Notes: generated by a model from the letters alone, not told the origin. A stretch of DNA of 64,000 nucleotides from Gammaproteobacteria bacterium (GCA_003247835.1 QJYB01000118.1:1-64000); one strand, 5' to 3'; positions 19,919-28,254 are shown, numbered from the stretch's first letter. A program made the numbers and translations.

Positions 19919-20909
19919 TCAGCGCCAGAGCCGCAGTGGCGTCGATGTGGAATGCCACATCGATCTGCGGAGTGACGTGCCGGGCGGCATGGCGCTGGTC
20001 GAATACCGTCATGCCCCGGGTGAGCGTGCCCGTGAGCTCCACCGCCGCAGGCAGCCGGTGGAACTCGAAAAGGGACGGGTGCGTGACGGCGAGCACCGCA
20101 CAGGGATCGTGCAGAGCCGCCGCGGCGCGCCCCCGCAGCTCGGTCATGCGCCGGTGCAGGTAGGTGATCACCTCGGCGGCGAACCGCGCCCGGGACGTCG
20201 CCATGGCAGAGATCCGCTCGAGCAGTTCCGCCGAAGTCTCGACCTGGTGGGTGAGATTGAGCCCGCACAACCGGATGTGCGCACCGGAGCGGATCACCAC
20301 ATCCGCCGCTTCGGGATCCGCCCAGACGTTGAACTCCGCGGTCGCGGTGACGTTCCCGCCGGTGGTGCTGCCGCCCATGATGGAGATGCCGGCAAGTCGA
20401 TCCGCAAACACCGGGTCCCGGCGGATCGCGTGTGCGACGTTGGTCAGCGGACCGATGGCGACCAGCCACAGGTCCGGATATCGCTGCGATGCATCGATCA
20501 GAAATCCCGCCGCGTCATCGCCACTCTGCGCCCGGCCCGGCTCCGGCAGGGTGACGCCGTTCAGGCCGGTCGCACCGTGGACGTGGGTGGCATGGGGAAC
20601 CACACCATCGGCAGGCAGTACCAGCGGGCCATCGGCACCGGCATGAACGGGCACCTCGAGGTTCGCGAGGGTCAGCACCCTGAGTGCGTTGTTCGTCACG
20701 GCACCAAGTGGCGCGTTGCCACTCACCGTGGTCACGCCGACAACATCGCAAACGCGGCTGGCCAGCAGCAGCGCCAGCGCGTCGTCGTGTCCAGGATCGC
20801 AGTCGATGACGATCTTCACCCGAGAAGCAGTCGCCTCCGTCCTAAGCGACTGCGAAGCAGTCGCCTCCATCCTAAGCGACTGCGAAGCAGTCGCCGTTTC
20901 CTTTCCCAT
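19896..20909 (-). CDS. Inosine-uridine-type nucleoside hydrolase
   Basis: 337 residues from ATG 20909. The Ca2+-binding N-terminal signature DCDPGHDDALALLLA and the block LWLVAIGPLTNVAHAIRR are typical of the IU nucleoside hydrolase family, which splits ribonucleosides to base and ribose; FNVWADPEAADVVIRSG supplies the second metal-site Asp region. The first 30 residues (TATASQSLR-MEATASQSLR-TEATASR) come from a 30-bp tandem DNA repeat and are foreign to the family. GTG at 20819, right at VKIVIDCD, gives the normal length (307) but lacks a well-spaced ribosome site, so the start is uncertain. Confidence 0.9.
   Translation of the reverse strand: MGKETATASQSLRMEATASQSLRTEATASRVKIVIDCDPGHDDALALLLASRVCDVVGVTTVSGNAPLGAVTNNALRVLTLANLEVPVHAGADGPLVLPADGVVPHATHVHGATGLNGVTLPEPGRAQSGDDAAGFLIDASQRYPDLWLVAIGPLTNVAHAIRRDPVFADRLAGISIMGGSTTGGNVTATAEFNVWADPEAADVVIRSGAHIRLCGLNLTHQVETSAELLERISAMATSRARFAAEVITYLHRRMTELRGRAAAALHDPCAVLAVTHPSLFEFHRLPAAVELTGTLTRGMTVFDQRHAARHVTPQIDVAFHIDATAALALIMKALEA
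20824..20895. repeat. Tandem 30-bp repeat with internal palindrome (2.4 copies)
   Basis: Two full 30-bp units (20824-20853 and 20854-20883, one mismatch) and a 12-bp partial third unit. Each unit carries the inverted repeat GCAGTCGC...GCGACTGC around an 11-bp loop, like REP-type hairpins. The 30-bp period keeps the nucleoside hydrolase frame open. Confidence 0.85.
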
Positions 20910-20935
20910 TCTTTATGACATCATAGGCGGTCATC

Positions 20936-21229
20936 ATGGACCATCTTCAGGAATCTGCTGCCGCGCTGCTGCTCCGATCACCACGATTCTCGGTGACCCG
21001 GGTCATGGAGCTGCTGGATATCAGTGACGCCGAGTTCCGGGAACTGATCCAGAGCAATCCGCGGGTGTCCGAGCTCCTCGAGAAGCGCCGTCGCGGTGAG
21101 CTCGAAGTGGTGGAGCCCGAGCTGCGTACCTGCCCCGGTTGCCAGGATCTGTTCATTCCCTACGGCGGGGCACGCTGCTGTTCCGACGAGTGCACACGCA
21201 TCACCCGCATTTCCGGGCGGCGTCGCTGA
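20936..21229 (+). CDS. Small zinc-ribbon-like hypothetical protein
   Basis: 97 residues, not assigned to a named family. The N-terminal two thirds are helical and acidic/basic (VMELLDISDAEFRELI, LLEKRRRGELEVV); the C-terminus holds a likely Zn site CPGCQDLFIPYGGARCCSDEC and a basic tail TRITRISGRRR. The layout recalls small DNA- or RNA-associated zinc proteins, but there is no proof. It begins 26 bp from the divergent nucleoside hydrolase ATG and is convergent with the CBS gene. Coding seems likely because of the well-formed cysteine pattern. Confidence 0.6.
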   Translation: MDHLQESAAALLLRSPRFSVTRVMELLDISDAEFRELIQSNPRVSELLEKRRRGELEVVEPELRTCPGCQDLFIPYGGARCCSDECTRITRISGRRR

Positions 21230-21244
21230 AGGTCCCCGGCAAGC

Positions 21245-21664
21245 TCACTCCCCGCCCCGGCTCGGGAACCAGGCGCTGTCCGTCAGCGCCCTGAGCACGT
21301 CCCGACGACAGAGCAGACCCACCAGCACGCCGCCGTCCACCACGGGGAACCGGCGATGCGACGATTCCACGAATCGCTCGGCCACGTCCATGAGACTGTC
21401 GTCCGGATGCACGGTCTCGAGGCTCCGTGTCATGAAATCACCCACGCTGCCGACGATCTCGTCGAAATATCCGGCCTGAGTTCCGACTCGGATGATGTCC
21501 CTTTCGGTCAGCATGCCGAGCAGCTGCCCGGCATCGTTCACTACCGGGAATCCCGAAAGGTCCTCTTCGACAAGGAGCCCGACGGCCCGCATGATTTCCA
21601 TGTCCGGCGTGACCGTGCGCACTTCTGTCGTCATGTAGTCTCTCACCCGTCGCGGTTCCACCAT
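21245..21664 (-). CDS. CBS-domain protein at the end of the nqr operon
   Basis: 139 residues made of two CBS motifs: RRVRDYMTTEVRTVTPDMEIMRAVGLL...GFPVVNDAGQLLGMLTERD and DFMTRSLETVHPDDSLMDVAERF...RFPVVDGGVLVGLLCRRDVL. Such stand-alone Bateman pairs bind adenine nucleotides (AMP, ATP, NAD-type ligands) and modulate partners. The start is 4 bp downstream of the nqrF stop, so it is co-transcribed as a seventh gene. A role in sensing adenylate or NADH state for the NQR complex is an inference from position. Confidence 0.88.
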   Translation of the reverse strand: MVEPRRVRDYMTTEVRTVTPDMEIMRAVGLLVEEDLSGFPVVNDAGQLLGMLTERDIIRVGTQAGYFDEIVGSVGDFMTRSLETVHPDDSLMDVAERFVESSHRRFPVVDGGVLVGLLCRRDVLRALTDSAWFPSRGGE

Positions 21665-21668
21665 GACG

Positions 21669-22916
21669 TCACCCCTTGGTCAGACTGCCGAAGTCGTCGA
21701 AATACACACTCTCCCGATCCACCCCCAGATCCTCCAGCATGGCAAGAACCGCGCTGCTCATCACAGGTGGCCCACAGAGATAGTACTCCGCTGATTCCGG
21801 ACTCGGATGCCCTTTCAGATAGGCTTCGAAGACGTGCTTGTGGATGAACCCGGTAGCACCCTGCCAGCCGGAATCCGGTGCAGGATCCGACAGCGCCACG
21901 TGATAGGAAAAATTGGCGTGCTGCGACTCGAGTGTGCGGAACTCGTCGGCGTAGACGAGCTCCAGCTCGTTGCGACACCCATACCAGAGGCTGATCCGGC
22001 GACGACTCGACCGGCCGATGAGCTGGTCGCGGACGATGGCTCTGAGGGGAGCGATACCCGCGCCGCCGCCGATGAGGATCATTTCCCGGTCCGTGTCCCG
22101 TGCGTGGAACTCGCCGAAGGGACCGGACACCACAACCTCGTCCCCGGCCTTCAGCCCGAAGATCCACGACGACACCCTGCCGGGCGGCGTGTCGGGTGGC
22201 GCGGTCACCGGCGGCAGCGCGATGCGGACCACGAGCTGGATGACGTCAGATTCCACGGGTGGATTGCCGAGGGAGTAGGCCCGGGTCGTCGGCTCGGCGA
22301 TGGTCACCGAATGCCTGAAGAGCGCGAGCCTTTCCCACTCGCCCCGATAGTCCGGGTCGATCTCGAACTCCCGGAACCGGACGGTACCCGCGGGCGCCTC
22401 GACGAGCACATAGTCGCCGGCCTCGAAGGTCAGCCGCTCCCCGTCCGGCAGACTCAGGCTGAGCTCGGTCAGATAGGTGGAGAGGTTCCGGTTCGAGACC
22501 ACCCGGCAGCGCCAGCGGCCGGCTTCCAGCACATCCGCCGGGACCTGCACCGCGAGGTCATCCCGCACCCGCAGCATGCAGGCCAGTCTGAATCCCGCCG
22601 CCGCGTCCCGCCGGTTCACGTGCTGCATCTCCGTCGGCAGCAGGTGTCCACCGCCACGGGTGACCTGCACCCGGCACTGGCCACAGGTGCCGCGGCCACC
22701 ACAGGCCGCGGGCAGGTGGATGCCCGCCGCATCGAGCGTTGCGAGGAGCGAGTCGCCCGACGTGACGGCCAGGTCGCGCTGCCCGTTCACCGTGATCGTC
22801 ACCGGTCGTCGCAGCGTGAGCCGGCGACGGACCACCAGCACTGCGCCCGACAGCGCGGCCACGAGCATCGTGAACAGCATCATCGGCAGCAGGAAAGGTA
22901 GCGCGTAGGACAGCAT
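21669..22916 (-). CDS. nqrF: Na+-NQR subunit F (NADH dehydrogenase, 2Fe-2S/FAD)
   Basis: 415 residues. One N-terminal membrane helix (LPFLLPMMLFTMLVAALSG), a plant-ferredoxin-type 2Fe-2S domain with C-x5-C-x2-C (ACGGRGTCGQC) and a later Cys in FRLACML, then a ferredoxin-reductase-like module: FAD strand TTRAYSLGNPP, NADH-binding GGGAGIAPLRAIV, and YLCGPPVM near the C-terminus. NqrF takes electrons from NADH and passes them via FAD and 2Fe-2S into the NqrD/E iron site. The start at 22916 gives the standard NqrF membrane anchor, and nqrE ends 1 bp before it. Length is near normal (about 408). Confidence 0.95.
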   Translation of the reverse strand: MLSYALPFLLPMMLFTMLVAALSGAVLVVRRRLTLRRPVTITVNGQRDLAVTSGDSLLATLDAAGIHLPAACGGRGTCGQCRVQVTRGGGHLLPTEMQHVNRRDAAAGFRLACMLRVRDDLAVQVPADVLEAGRWRCRVVSNRNLSTYLTELSLSLPDGERLTFEAGDYVLVEAPAGTVRFREFEIDPDYRGEWERLALFRHSVTIAEPTTRAYSLGNPPVESDVIQLVVRIALPPVTAPPDTPPGRVSSWIFGLKAGDEVVVSGPFGEFHARDTDREMILIGGGAGIAPLRAIVRDQLIGRSSRRRISLWYGCRNELELVYADEFRTLESQHANFSYHVALSDPAPDSGWQGATGFIHKHVFEAYLKGHPSPESAEYYLCGPPVMSSAVLAMLEDLGVDRESVYFDDFGSLTKG

Positions 22917-22917
22917 A

Positions 22918-23526
22918 TCAGGATGCCACGCCGGCCAGCCCGGCAAAGCCGAAAGCCAGCAGCCCGGCAATGATGAAGGCGAGGCCCAGACCTTCGAGAC
23001 CGGCAGGGACGTCGCAATGACGCGTGCGCTCACGCAGCGCGGCAAACAGCACGATTGCCACGGCCCAGCCGGTACCCGAGCCGAGCCCGTAGGCCACACT
23101 CTCGGTGAACGTGTAGCTGCGCTGCACCATGAACAGCGTGCCGCCGAGAATGGCGCAGTTGACCGTCAGCAGTGGCAGGTAGATTCCCAGGCTCTGCTGC
23201 AGCGCAGGAGCGTAGCGGTCGAGCACCACGTCGAGAATCTGCACCGTGGCAGCGATTACACCGATGAACGTGACCAGCCGCATGAAGGACAGATCGAGCT
23301 CCGGCAGACCTGCCCAGCCGAGTGCGCCCGGTGCGAGCAGCAGCTGATCGATGGCGTTGTTCAAAGGCACCGTCAGCGTCTGTACCGCGATCACGGCGAT
23401 TCCGAGCCCGATGGCCGTCTCCACCCTTTTCGACACGGCAAGGTAGGTACACATGCCGAGCAGGAAGACGAGGGCCAGGTTCTCCACCAGCATGGCGGTG
23501 AGTGCGATGTCGAAGAGTTGCCTCAT
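22918..23526 (-). CDS. nqrE: Na+-NQR subunit E
   Basis: 202-residue membrane protein with six helices, matching NqrE. It keeps both cysteines that with NqrD hold the intramembrane iron-sulfur centre: Cys26 in LLGMCTYLAV and Cys124 in LTVNCAILGG. VPLNNAIDQLLL and the ending GLAFIIAGLLAFGFAGLAG are typical. NqrE and NqrD are inverted-topology homologues that alternate access during Na+ pumping. ATG overlaps the nqrD stop in ATGA. Confidence 0.95.
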   Translation of the reverse strand: MRQLFDIALTAMLVENLALVFLLGMCTYLAVSKRVETAIGLGIAVIAVQTLTVPLNNAIDQLLLAPGALGWAGLPELDLSFMRLVTFIGVIAATVQILDVVLDRYAPALQQSLGIYLPLLTVNCAILGGTLFMVQRSYTFTESVAYGLGSGTGWAVAIVLFAALRERTRHCDVPAGLEGLGLAFIIAGLLAFGFAGLAGVAS

Positions 23527-24182
23527 GACGACGTTTCCCGATAACCCGCACGCACCGGGGGATATTCGCGAACCTCGGCCTGCCGGGGCAGAAGGCTCCG
23601 GATGGCCCAGATCAGGAAACCGATCAGGAAAAAAGCACTCGGCGCGTACAGCATCATGTGGTTGGTGCGGAACCAGCCGCCGGCCTCGACCAGAGGCAGG
23701 ACGGGGTGGTCGAAGAGCGTGCCTGCTCCCAGCAGTTCCCGGATCGCCGCCACACCGATCAGAATGATCGCGTAGCCGAACCCGTTACCGAGCGCGTCCG
23801 CCACGCTCTCGAGGGGCCCATGGCGCAGTGCAAATGCCTCGGCGCGTCCCAGGATGATGCAGTTGGTGATGATCAGTCCGACGAACACACTGAGCACCTC
23901 GGAGATTCCCGGCGCGTAGGCCTTCAGGGTTTCATCGACGACGATGACGGCGGAAGCGATCAACGTCACCTCGAGGATCAGCCGGATGCTGTTCGGCAGC
24001 ACGTGCCGCAGCAGACTCACCATCAGGTTCGAGAAGACCAGCACCGAGATCACGCTCACCGCCATGATCAGCGCCGGCTCCATGGAGCGGGATACCGCCA
24101 GCGCGGAGCAGAGACCGAGAATCTGCACGGTGATCGGATTCTCGCTGACCAGCGGCTCGGTCACGTAACGGACGAGACTCAT
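23523..24182 (-). CDS. nqrD: Na+-NQR subunit D
   Basis: 219-residue integral membrane subunit, six helices. Start block VTEPLVSENPITVQILGLCSALAVS and ITNCIILGRAEAFAL contain Cys25 and Cys108, the expected ligands of the iron centre shared with NqrE. ADALGNGFGYAIILIGVAAIRELLGAGTL is a strong NqrD/RnfE signature, and GWFRTNHMMLYAPSAFFLIGFLIW fits NqrD rather than RnfE. Overlaps nqrC by 4 bp. Confidence 0.95.
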   Translation of the reverse strand: MSLVRYVTEPLVSENPITVQILGLCSALAVSRSMEPALIMAVSVISVLVFSNLMVSLLRHVLPNSIRLILEVTLIASAVIVVDETLKAYAPGISEVLSVFVGLIITNCIILGRAEAFALRHGPLESVADALGNGFGYAIILIGVAAIRELLGAGTLFDHPVLPLVEAGGWFRTNHMMLYAPSAFFLIGFLIWAIRSLLPRQAEVREYPPVRAGYRETSS

Positions 24183-24910
24183 GGCGTCATACCCTCCCGT
24201 CTGGCGAGCGCAGTGAGTGCCCTCGCGTAGCCATCTTCCCCGAGCCAGGCCCTGACCAGGCGTCCCACGGCCCTGGAGCTGACGGTCGCCCCGGTGATCG
24301 TATCGACCCTGTACTCGGCAGGCACAGACGGATCGTCGCTGACATCAAAGATCAGATCACCGCCTGCGTTCCTAAGCCGCTTGCCCGGCCAGAGCGAGAG
24401 CCATTGCGGATTCTGGATACGGTCACCGATGCCGGGCGTCTCGCCGTGCTCATAGACAACGAAGGCCGCCACGGTGTTGAGGTCCGCTTCCAGCGCCAGG
24501 TAGGCATGGATGGTCGACCACATGCCTCGCCCGTCTACCGGCAGCACCACACGCACGAGCCTTCCCGACTCGTGGCGCAGATAGATAGGCACCTCCGGCG
24601 GCACAGTGTCACCACCGGCCGCCCAGTGATCGAAACTGTAGCCGTCCACACCCTCGACCACCGCACCGGTGCCGAGCTCGATCACCTCCGCATCGAGGCT
24701 CAGGAAATCGCTGACCACCGTATCGTCGGACGCGTCTGCGCTGGCGAGTCCCGCTGCTTCGACGATGGCCCGGTTCCGCTCGACTGCCGCATAGGCCGCC
24801 TGCACCGGGCGCAGCAGGTGAACGGCAACAGTCACCATGGCCGAGCAGAACAGCGCCACCCCCACGGCCACCAGCATGGTGCGTCCCGCGGATTCCTCGC
24901 CCGTGTTCAC
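24179..24910 (-). CDS. nqrC: Na+-NQR subunit C (FMN-carrying)
   Basis: 243 residues: one N-terminal helix (TMLVAVGVALFCSAMVTVAVHLL) and a periplasmic FMN-binding domain. MWSTIHAYLALEADLNTV and FVVYEHGETPGIGDRI are family blocks. The flavinylation motif reads DTITGATVSS (203-212), close to the family's SGATLTS, with Ser where the second Thr usually stands. Covalent FMN would need an ApbE-type transferase, which is not in the window. Stop and start overlap both neighbours by 4 bp, so translation is coupled. Confidence 0.93.
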   Translation of the reverse strand: MNTGEESAGRTMLVAVGVALFCSAMVTVAVHLLRPVQAAYAAVERNRAIVEAAGLASADASDDTVVSDFLSLDAEVIELGTGAVVEGVDGYSFDHWAAGGDTVPPEVPIYLRHESGRLVRVVLPVDGRGMWSTIHAYLALEADLNTVAAFVVYEHGETPGIGDRIQNPQWLSLWPGKRLRNAGGDLIFDVSDDPSVPAEYRVDTITGATVSSRAVGRLVRAWLGEDGYARALTALARREGMTP

Positions 24911-25950
24911 GACACGTCTCCGGCCACCCGGTACCGGCGCAGCACCAGGTGGTCCATGATCGGCACGGCGAGGCCCGCCAGCAGCAGCGCGAACAGTGAT
25001 CCTTCCGGATGAACCGGATCCAGAACACGGATGATCACGGTGAGCGCCCCGAACAGCGCGCCGTAGAGCCAGCGTGTACTACGCAGCAGCGGCGCGGGGC
25101 TCGGATCCGTCGCGAGAAAGGCCAGTGAGAAGGCGAAGTTACCGAGCAGCACGTGTCGCCAGACTTCGAGCTGCGCCAGCGGATCGGCAGCGCCCCACCT
25201 CAGCACCGCACCACTGACGAGAACCCCCACACCAGCTCCGGCGAGCACACGCCAGGAAGCGATGCGACAGACCACGAGCATTAGAGCGCCGAAAAGGCAG
25301 GCGAGCGCGGAGGTGGTGCCGATGCCGCCGGGCACGATACCGATCAGCGCCTGCATAACCGCCGGCGCATCACCGCCGCTGTCGACCGTCTGCGGCCAGT
25401 CGCCGACCACCGTGCCCGGCACCGCGAGCGCCGACGTGAGGAACTCCGGATAGCTGAAGTGCACGAACAGCACGCCGAGCAGCGCGGGATTCACCAGATA
25501 GCGGCCGGTACCACCGAAGATATGCAGACCCACCACGGCACCGAAGCTCGCTGCCAGAGCCGCCACACCGAGGGTGGTTCCAGGCGGCAGCAGCCAGATC
25601 AGCAGCCAGGCACTGGTAAACCATCCGGCATCCACCGGTCTGTTCCGCATCCGCGCGAACACGGCCGCCCAGAACGCGGAGGTACCGATCGCAACGGCGG
25701 CAAGCGGTACCACCGTGCCGAGTCCCATGACCGCCGCCACCAGCACCCGTTCCGCCGCGGCCGACGGATCGGCAAGGTTAGCCACCACGCCCAGCCAGGC
25801 CGGCACCATCTCCACCAGACCACCTTCGATGGCGAGCAGCGTCTGCCAGCCGAGATTCCAGGTCCCCAGCAGCGCGGCTGGGAGCGACGCCAGTACGAAA
25901 AGTCGCATCACCGATCGGGTCCGCCAGGCTGCGTGGACGTGTGGCCGCAC
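24907..25950 (-). CDS. nqrB: Na+-NQR subunit B, variant without SGAT motif
   Basis: 347-residue membrane subunit. Identity is clear from LHIFGGTGRYLVNPALLG, IPGxIG-like VPGGIGTTSALACL, RIASWRVLAGAGVG, LLGNFAFSLAFLATDP and IIRVLDPVHPEGSLFALLLAGLAVPIMDH. Two departures from Vibrio NqrB (about 415 residues): the N-terminal 50-60 residues are missing, and where FMN is bound to Thr in DGFSGATAL this protein reads VDSGGDAPAV (189-198). NqrB is the quinone- and riboflavin-binding core, so electron transfer here must differ or skip this FMN. The start is GTG 25950, right after the nqrA stop, with GGGAG upstream. Confidence 0.93.
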   Translation of the reverse strand: MRPHVHAAWRTRSVMRLFVLASLPAALLGTWNLGWQTLLAIEGGLVEMVPAWLGVVANLADPSAAAERVLVAAVMGLGTVVPLAAVAIGTSAFWAAVFARMRNRPVDAGWFTSAWLLIWLLPPGTTLGVAALAASFGAVVGLHIFGGTGRYLVNPALLGVLFVHFSYPEFLTSALAVPGTVVGDWPQTVDSGGDAPAVMQALIGIVPGGIGTTSALACLFGALMLVVCRIASWRVLAGAGVGVLVSGAVLRWGAADPLAQLEVWRHVLLGNFAFSLAFLATDPSPAPLLRSTRWLYGALFGALTVIIRVLDPVHPEGSLFALLLAGLAVPIMDHLVLRRYRVAGDVS

Positions 25951-25952
25951 CG

Positions 25953-27182
25953 TCAGCTCCCGCGGCGGAGCAGATCGAGTGTGCGTTCCAGCGCGGCGCC
26001 GTAGTCGAGCCGGGCGGGACAGAGATAGGCGCACAGCGCCAGATCTTCCGGCGCGAGGCAGGTGGCGCCGAGCGCGGCTACCGTTTCCGTATCCTCCACC
26101 AGAATCGCCTTGAGCAGGGGAAGCACCGGCACGTCCAGTGGCCACACCCGCTCGAAGAGCTCGAGCGAGAGCATGCCCGAGCTGTCCGGCACTTCGGCGG
26201 GCGCTGCTTCCAGCACGCTCACCTGCTGGTGATAGCGACCGAGAAAGGCCGGCGCTCTGCCGCTTTCCCGCCCGGAGAGCACCGAACCGGAGATGACGCG
26301 AGCGCCGTCCGGCAGCGCGCCAGTCAAACCGTCCAGCGACGCGCCCATGAGGGTTCGGACCACACGACCCTGCGGCAGGCCGGGACCGGCGACGGTCACG
26401 GTTCGGTCTGCGCTCAGGCGTCCGGTCAGGAACAGAGCGCCGATGGCGATCACATCCTGATAGCCCACGTACCAGACCGGAGACTGCGGCGCCCTTCTCC
26501 CCTGCTGGCTGGCGATCCCGTAGATGAGCGTGCCGGGCAGGCCCGCCGGATGTGGTCCGCTGACCCGCACCGGCACGATGGTCGCGGATTCCGGGCAGGA
26601 CAGGTCCGCGTCGGATGCCATGCACACGTAACAGGTCTGTACCAGCAGCGACAGGCGCGAGATCCCCTCCCGGAACTCCTCCGCACGGGCCTGGACAAGG
26701 GGTGCCGGATCCGGTGCAAGCGGGTTGGTATCGAGCGCCACGACGCAGAGCGCGTTGGCGGTCTCGTCCGGTCCGGGAATCCTGTCGTAGGGCCTGGCAC
26801 GCAGCGCGGCCCACAAGCCGGCCGTCTGCAGCGCCTCGCGGATCTCCTCCGCGGAACCCGGTGTCCCCCGGAGCACGGTGGGGTTTGGATGGCCGGCATC
26901 CACATCGATGACCACCGACTCGAGCCGTCGTCTTGGACCCATTTCCACGGCGCGCACACGACCCGCCGCCGGTGCCGTGAAGCGCAGCGCCGGATTGGTG
27001 CGGTCCGTGAACAGCACGTCTCCCCGCCGCACCGTATCACCGACGGCAACGGCGGGCTGGGTCCGCACCGTCGGGTAATCCGCTCCCAGCAGGGCCACCG
27101 CAGCGGGCTGGACGTCGATCACGTCGACGGGCGTCGGCCCCAGCGCCAGGTTCAGACCATCATGGATCTCGAGCTGTATCAT
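25953..27182 (-). CDS. nqrA: Na+-NQR subunit A
   Basis: 409-residue cytoplasmic/peripheral subunit, first gene of the operon. VQPAAVALLGADYPTVRTQPAVAVGDTVRRGDVLF and FTAPAAGRVRAV form the lipoyl-like domain with the GxxG turns seen in NqrA; VWYVGYQDVIAIGALFLTGRL and RTLMGASLDGLTGAL are later family blocks. It has a short cysteine pair near YVCMASDADLSCPE. It is somewhat shorter than typical NqrA (about 446). Start ATG 27182 (MIQLEIHDGL). The gene is divergent from a decaheme cytochrome gene 160 bp away. Confidence 0.93.
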   Translation of the reverse strand: MIQLEIHDGLNLALGPTPVDVIDVQPAAVALLGADYPTVRTQPAVAVGDTVRRGDVLFTDRTNPALRFTAPAAGRVRAVEMGPRRRLESVVIDVDAGHPNPTVLRGTPGSAEEIREALQTAGLWAALRARPYDRIPGPDETANALCVVALDTNPLAPDPAPLVQARAEEFREGISRLSLLVQTCYVCMASDADLSCPESATIVPVRVSGPHPAGLPGTLIYGIASQQGRRAPQSPVWYVGYQDVIAIGALFLTGRLSADRTVTVAGPGLPQGRVVRTLMGASLDGLTGALPDGARVISGSVLSGRESGRAPAFLGRYHQQVSVLEAAPAEVPDSSGMLSLELFERVWPLDVPVLPLLKAILVEDTETVAALGATCLAPEDLALCAYLCPARLDYGAALERTLDLLRRGS

Positions 27183-27342
27183 GCGAAGATCAGTCAATCC
27201 GGGGTCGCGACCAGCGGCCAATGTTCGTCGAAACCGATATGAGGGGGCATTAGGTGGAACCCCCGGTATGGATCGGAGCCACAGTCTGCCATGGTGCCGC
27301 AGGCAAAGAAGAAATGCTGTCAGCGAGGGAGCGCATTGCCAC
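27183..27342. promoter_or_regulatory. Divergent control region between nqrA and the decaheme cytochrome gene
   Basis: 160 bp that must hold the promoters of both operons. A GGGGG (27243-27247) ... CCCCC (27260-27264) inverted repeat lies near the middle and could be an operator or leader hairpin. No consensus -35/-10 pair stands out on either strand. The in-frame region upstream of 27343 could be read as an N-terminal extension of the cytochrome, but it would hide the signal peptide. Confidence 0.35.
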
Positions 27343-28245
27343 ATGCCGAACATGCTATCGGAGTACGTCGGAACCGCTGAAACCACAGCGCGCTGGCGGA
27401 TCCGCGGGGGATTCCTCCCCACAGGATTCGTCATCCTTGCGATAGTCCTGGTCACTGCGGACCTGGCGGTCGCCGCCGACGTGCCCTGCGGCGCGTGCCA
27501 TGCCGAGGCGGCGGGCAGCCTGTCCGGTACCCCGCACGGCGTTGCGCTCGACGGCAACTGCACCGCCTGCCACGGTGACGGCACCGCACATCTGTCGAGC
27601 CCGTCCGCGGCCACCATCCGCACCTTCTCGTCGGAACCGCCTGCCGAGCAGAACGCGGTCTGCACCGCCTGCCACCGTGAAGAAGAGCTCGCGCAGACCA
27701 CTCCCCACTCGGCTGCCGGTCTCGCGTGCACGAGCTGTCACACGATCCACGGTAAAAAAAAAGTCCTGACGCTGCCGGCGGGTTTTGAGCACGTCGCCGA
27801 GGGCTCGAGTGCATGCTTCGAGTGCCATGAGGCAGTATTCAGTCAGTTCGCCTTCAACGAGCGGCACCGGCTGGCCGAAGGCGCGGTCACCTGCACCTCC
27901 TGTCACGACCCCCACAATCCGCGACACGGCATGGCTCTCGGCGGCTTCGACGACGACACCTGCGCCGCCTGCCATGCCGATCTCACCGGTCCGTTCGTCT
28001 TCGAGCACGCCGCTTCCCGTGTCGAGGGTTGCACCGCCTGCCACGAACCCCACGGCAGCCCCAACCGTCATCTCCTCAAGTTCCAGGCCGTGGGTTCCCT
28101 GTGCTACTCCTGCCACGCGGAGGTCGCGCAGTTCCACCTGGGATTCGGACCCGCAGGGCCGCCGCGATTCAATGAGCAGACGGTCTGCACCAACTGTCAC
28201 GTCGCCATCCACGGCTCCAACCTCGACCCCCAGTTCCTGAAATGA
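27343..28245 (+). CDS. Decaheme c-type cytochrome, MtrA/PioA/DmsE type
   Basis: 300 residues with a signal sequence (GFLPTGFVILAIVLVTADLAVA-A) and exactly ten CxxCH haem sites: CGACH, CTACH, CTACH, CTSCH, CFECH, CTSCH, CAACH, CTACH, CYSCH and CTNCH. Distal His residues appear in CHTIHG, CHDPHN, CHEPHG and CHVAIHG. This is the size and haem count of MtrA/DmsE/PioA periplasmic cytochromes, which sit inside an outer-membrane barrel and wire the periplasm to the outside. The barrel gene follows directly. ATG 27343 is chosen because it opens the signal peptide; there is a GAGGGAG stretch 11 bp upstream. Direction of electron flow cannot be read from sequence. Confidence 0.92.
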   Translation: MPNMLSEYVGTAETTARWRIRGGFLPTGFVILAIVLVTADLAVAADVPCGACHAEAAGSLSGTPHGVALDGNCTACHGDGTAHLSSPSAATIRTFSSEPPAEQNAVCTACHREEELAQTTPHSAAGLACTSCHTIHGKKKVLTLPAGFEHVAEGSSACFECHEAVFSQFAFNERHRLAEGAVTCTSCHDPHNPRHGMALGGFDDDTCAACHADLTGPFVFEHAASRVEGCTACHEPHGSPNRHLLKFQAVGSLCYSCHAEVAQFHLGFGPAGPPRFNEQTVCTNCHVAIHGSNLDPQFLK

Positions 28246-28254
28246 GGATCTGAA

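Noticed and set aside
27181-27342. N-terminal extension of the decaheme cytochrome
   Set aside because: Open in frame, but it precedes the signal peptide and occupies the divergent promoter region.
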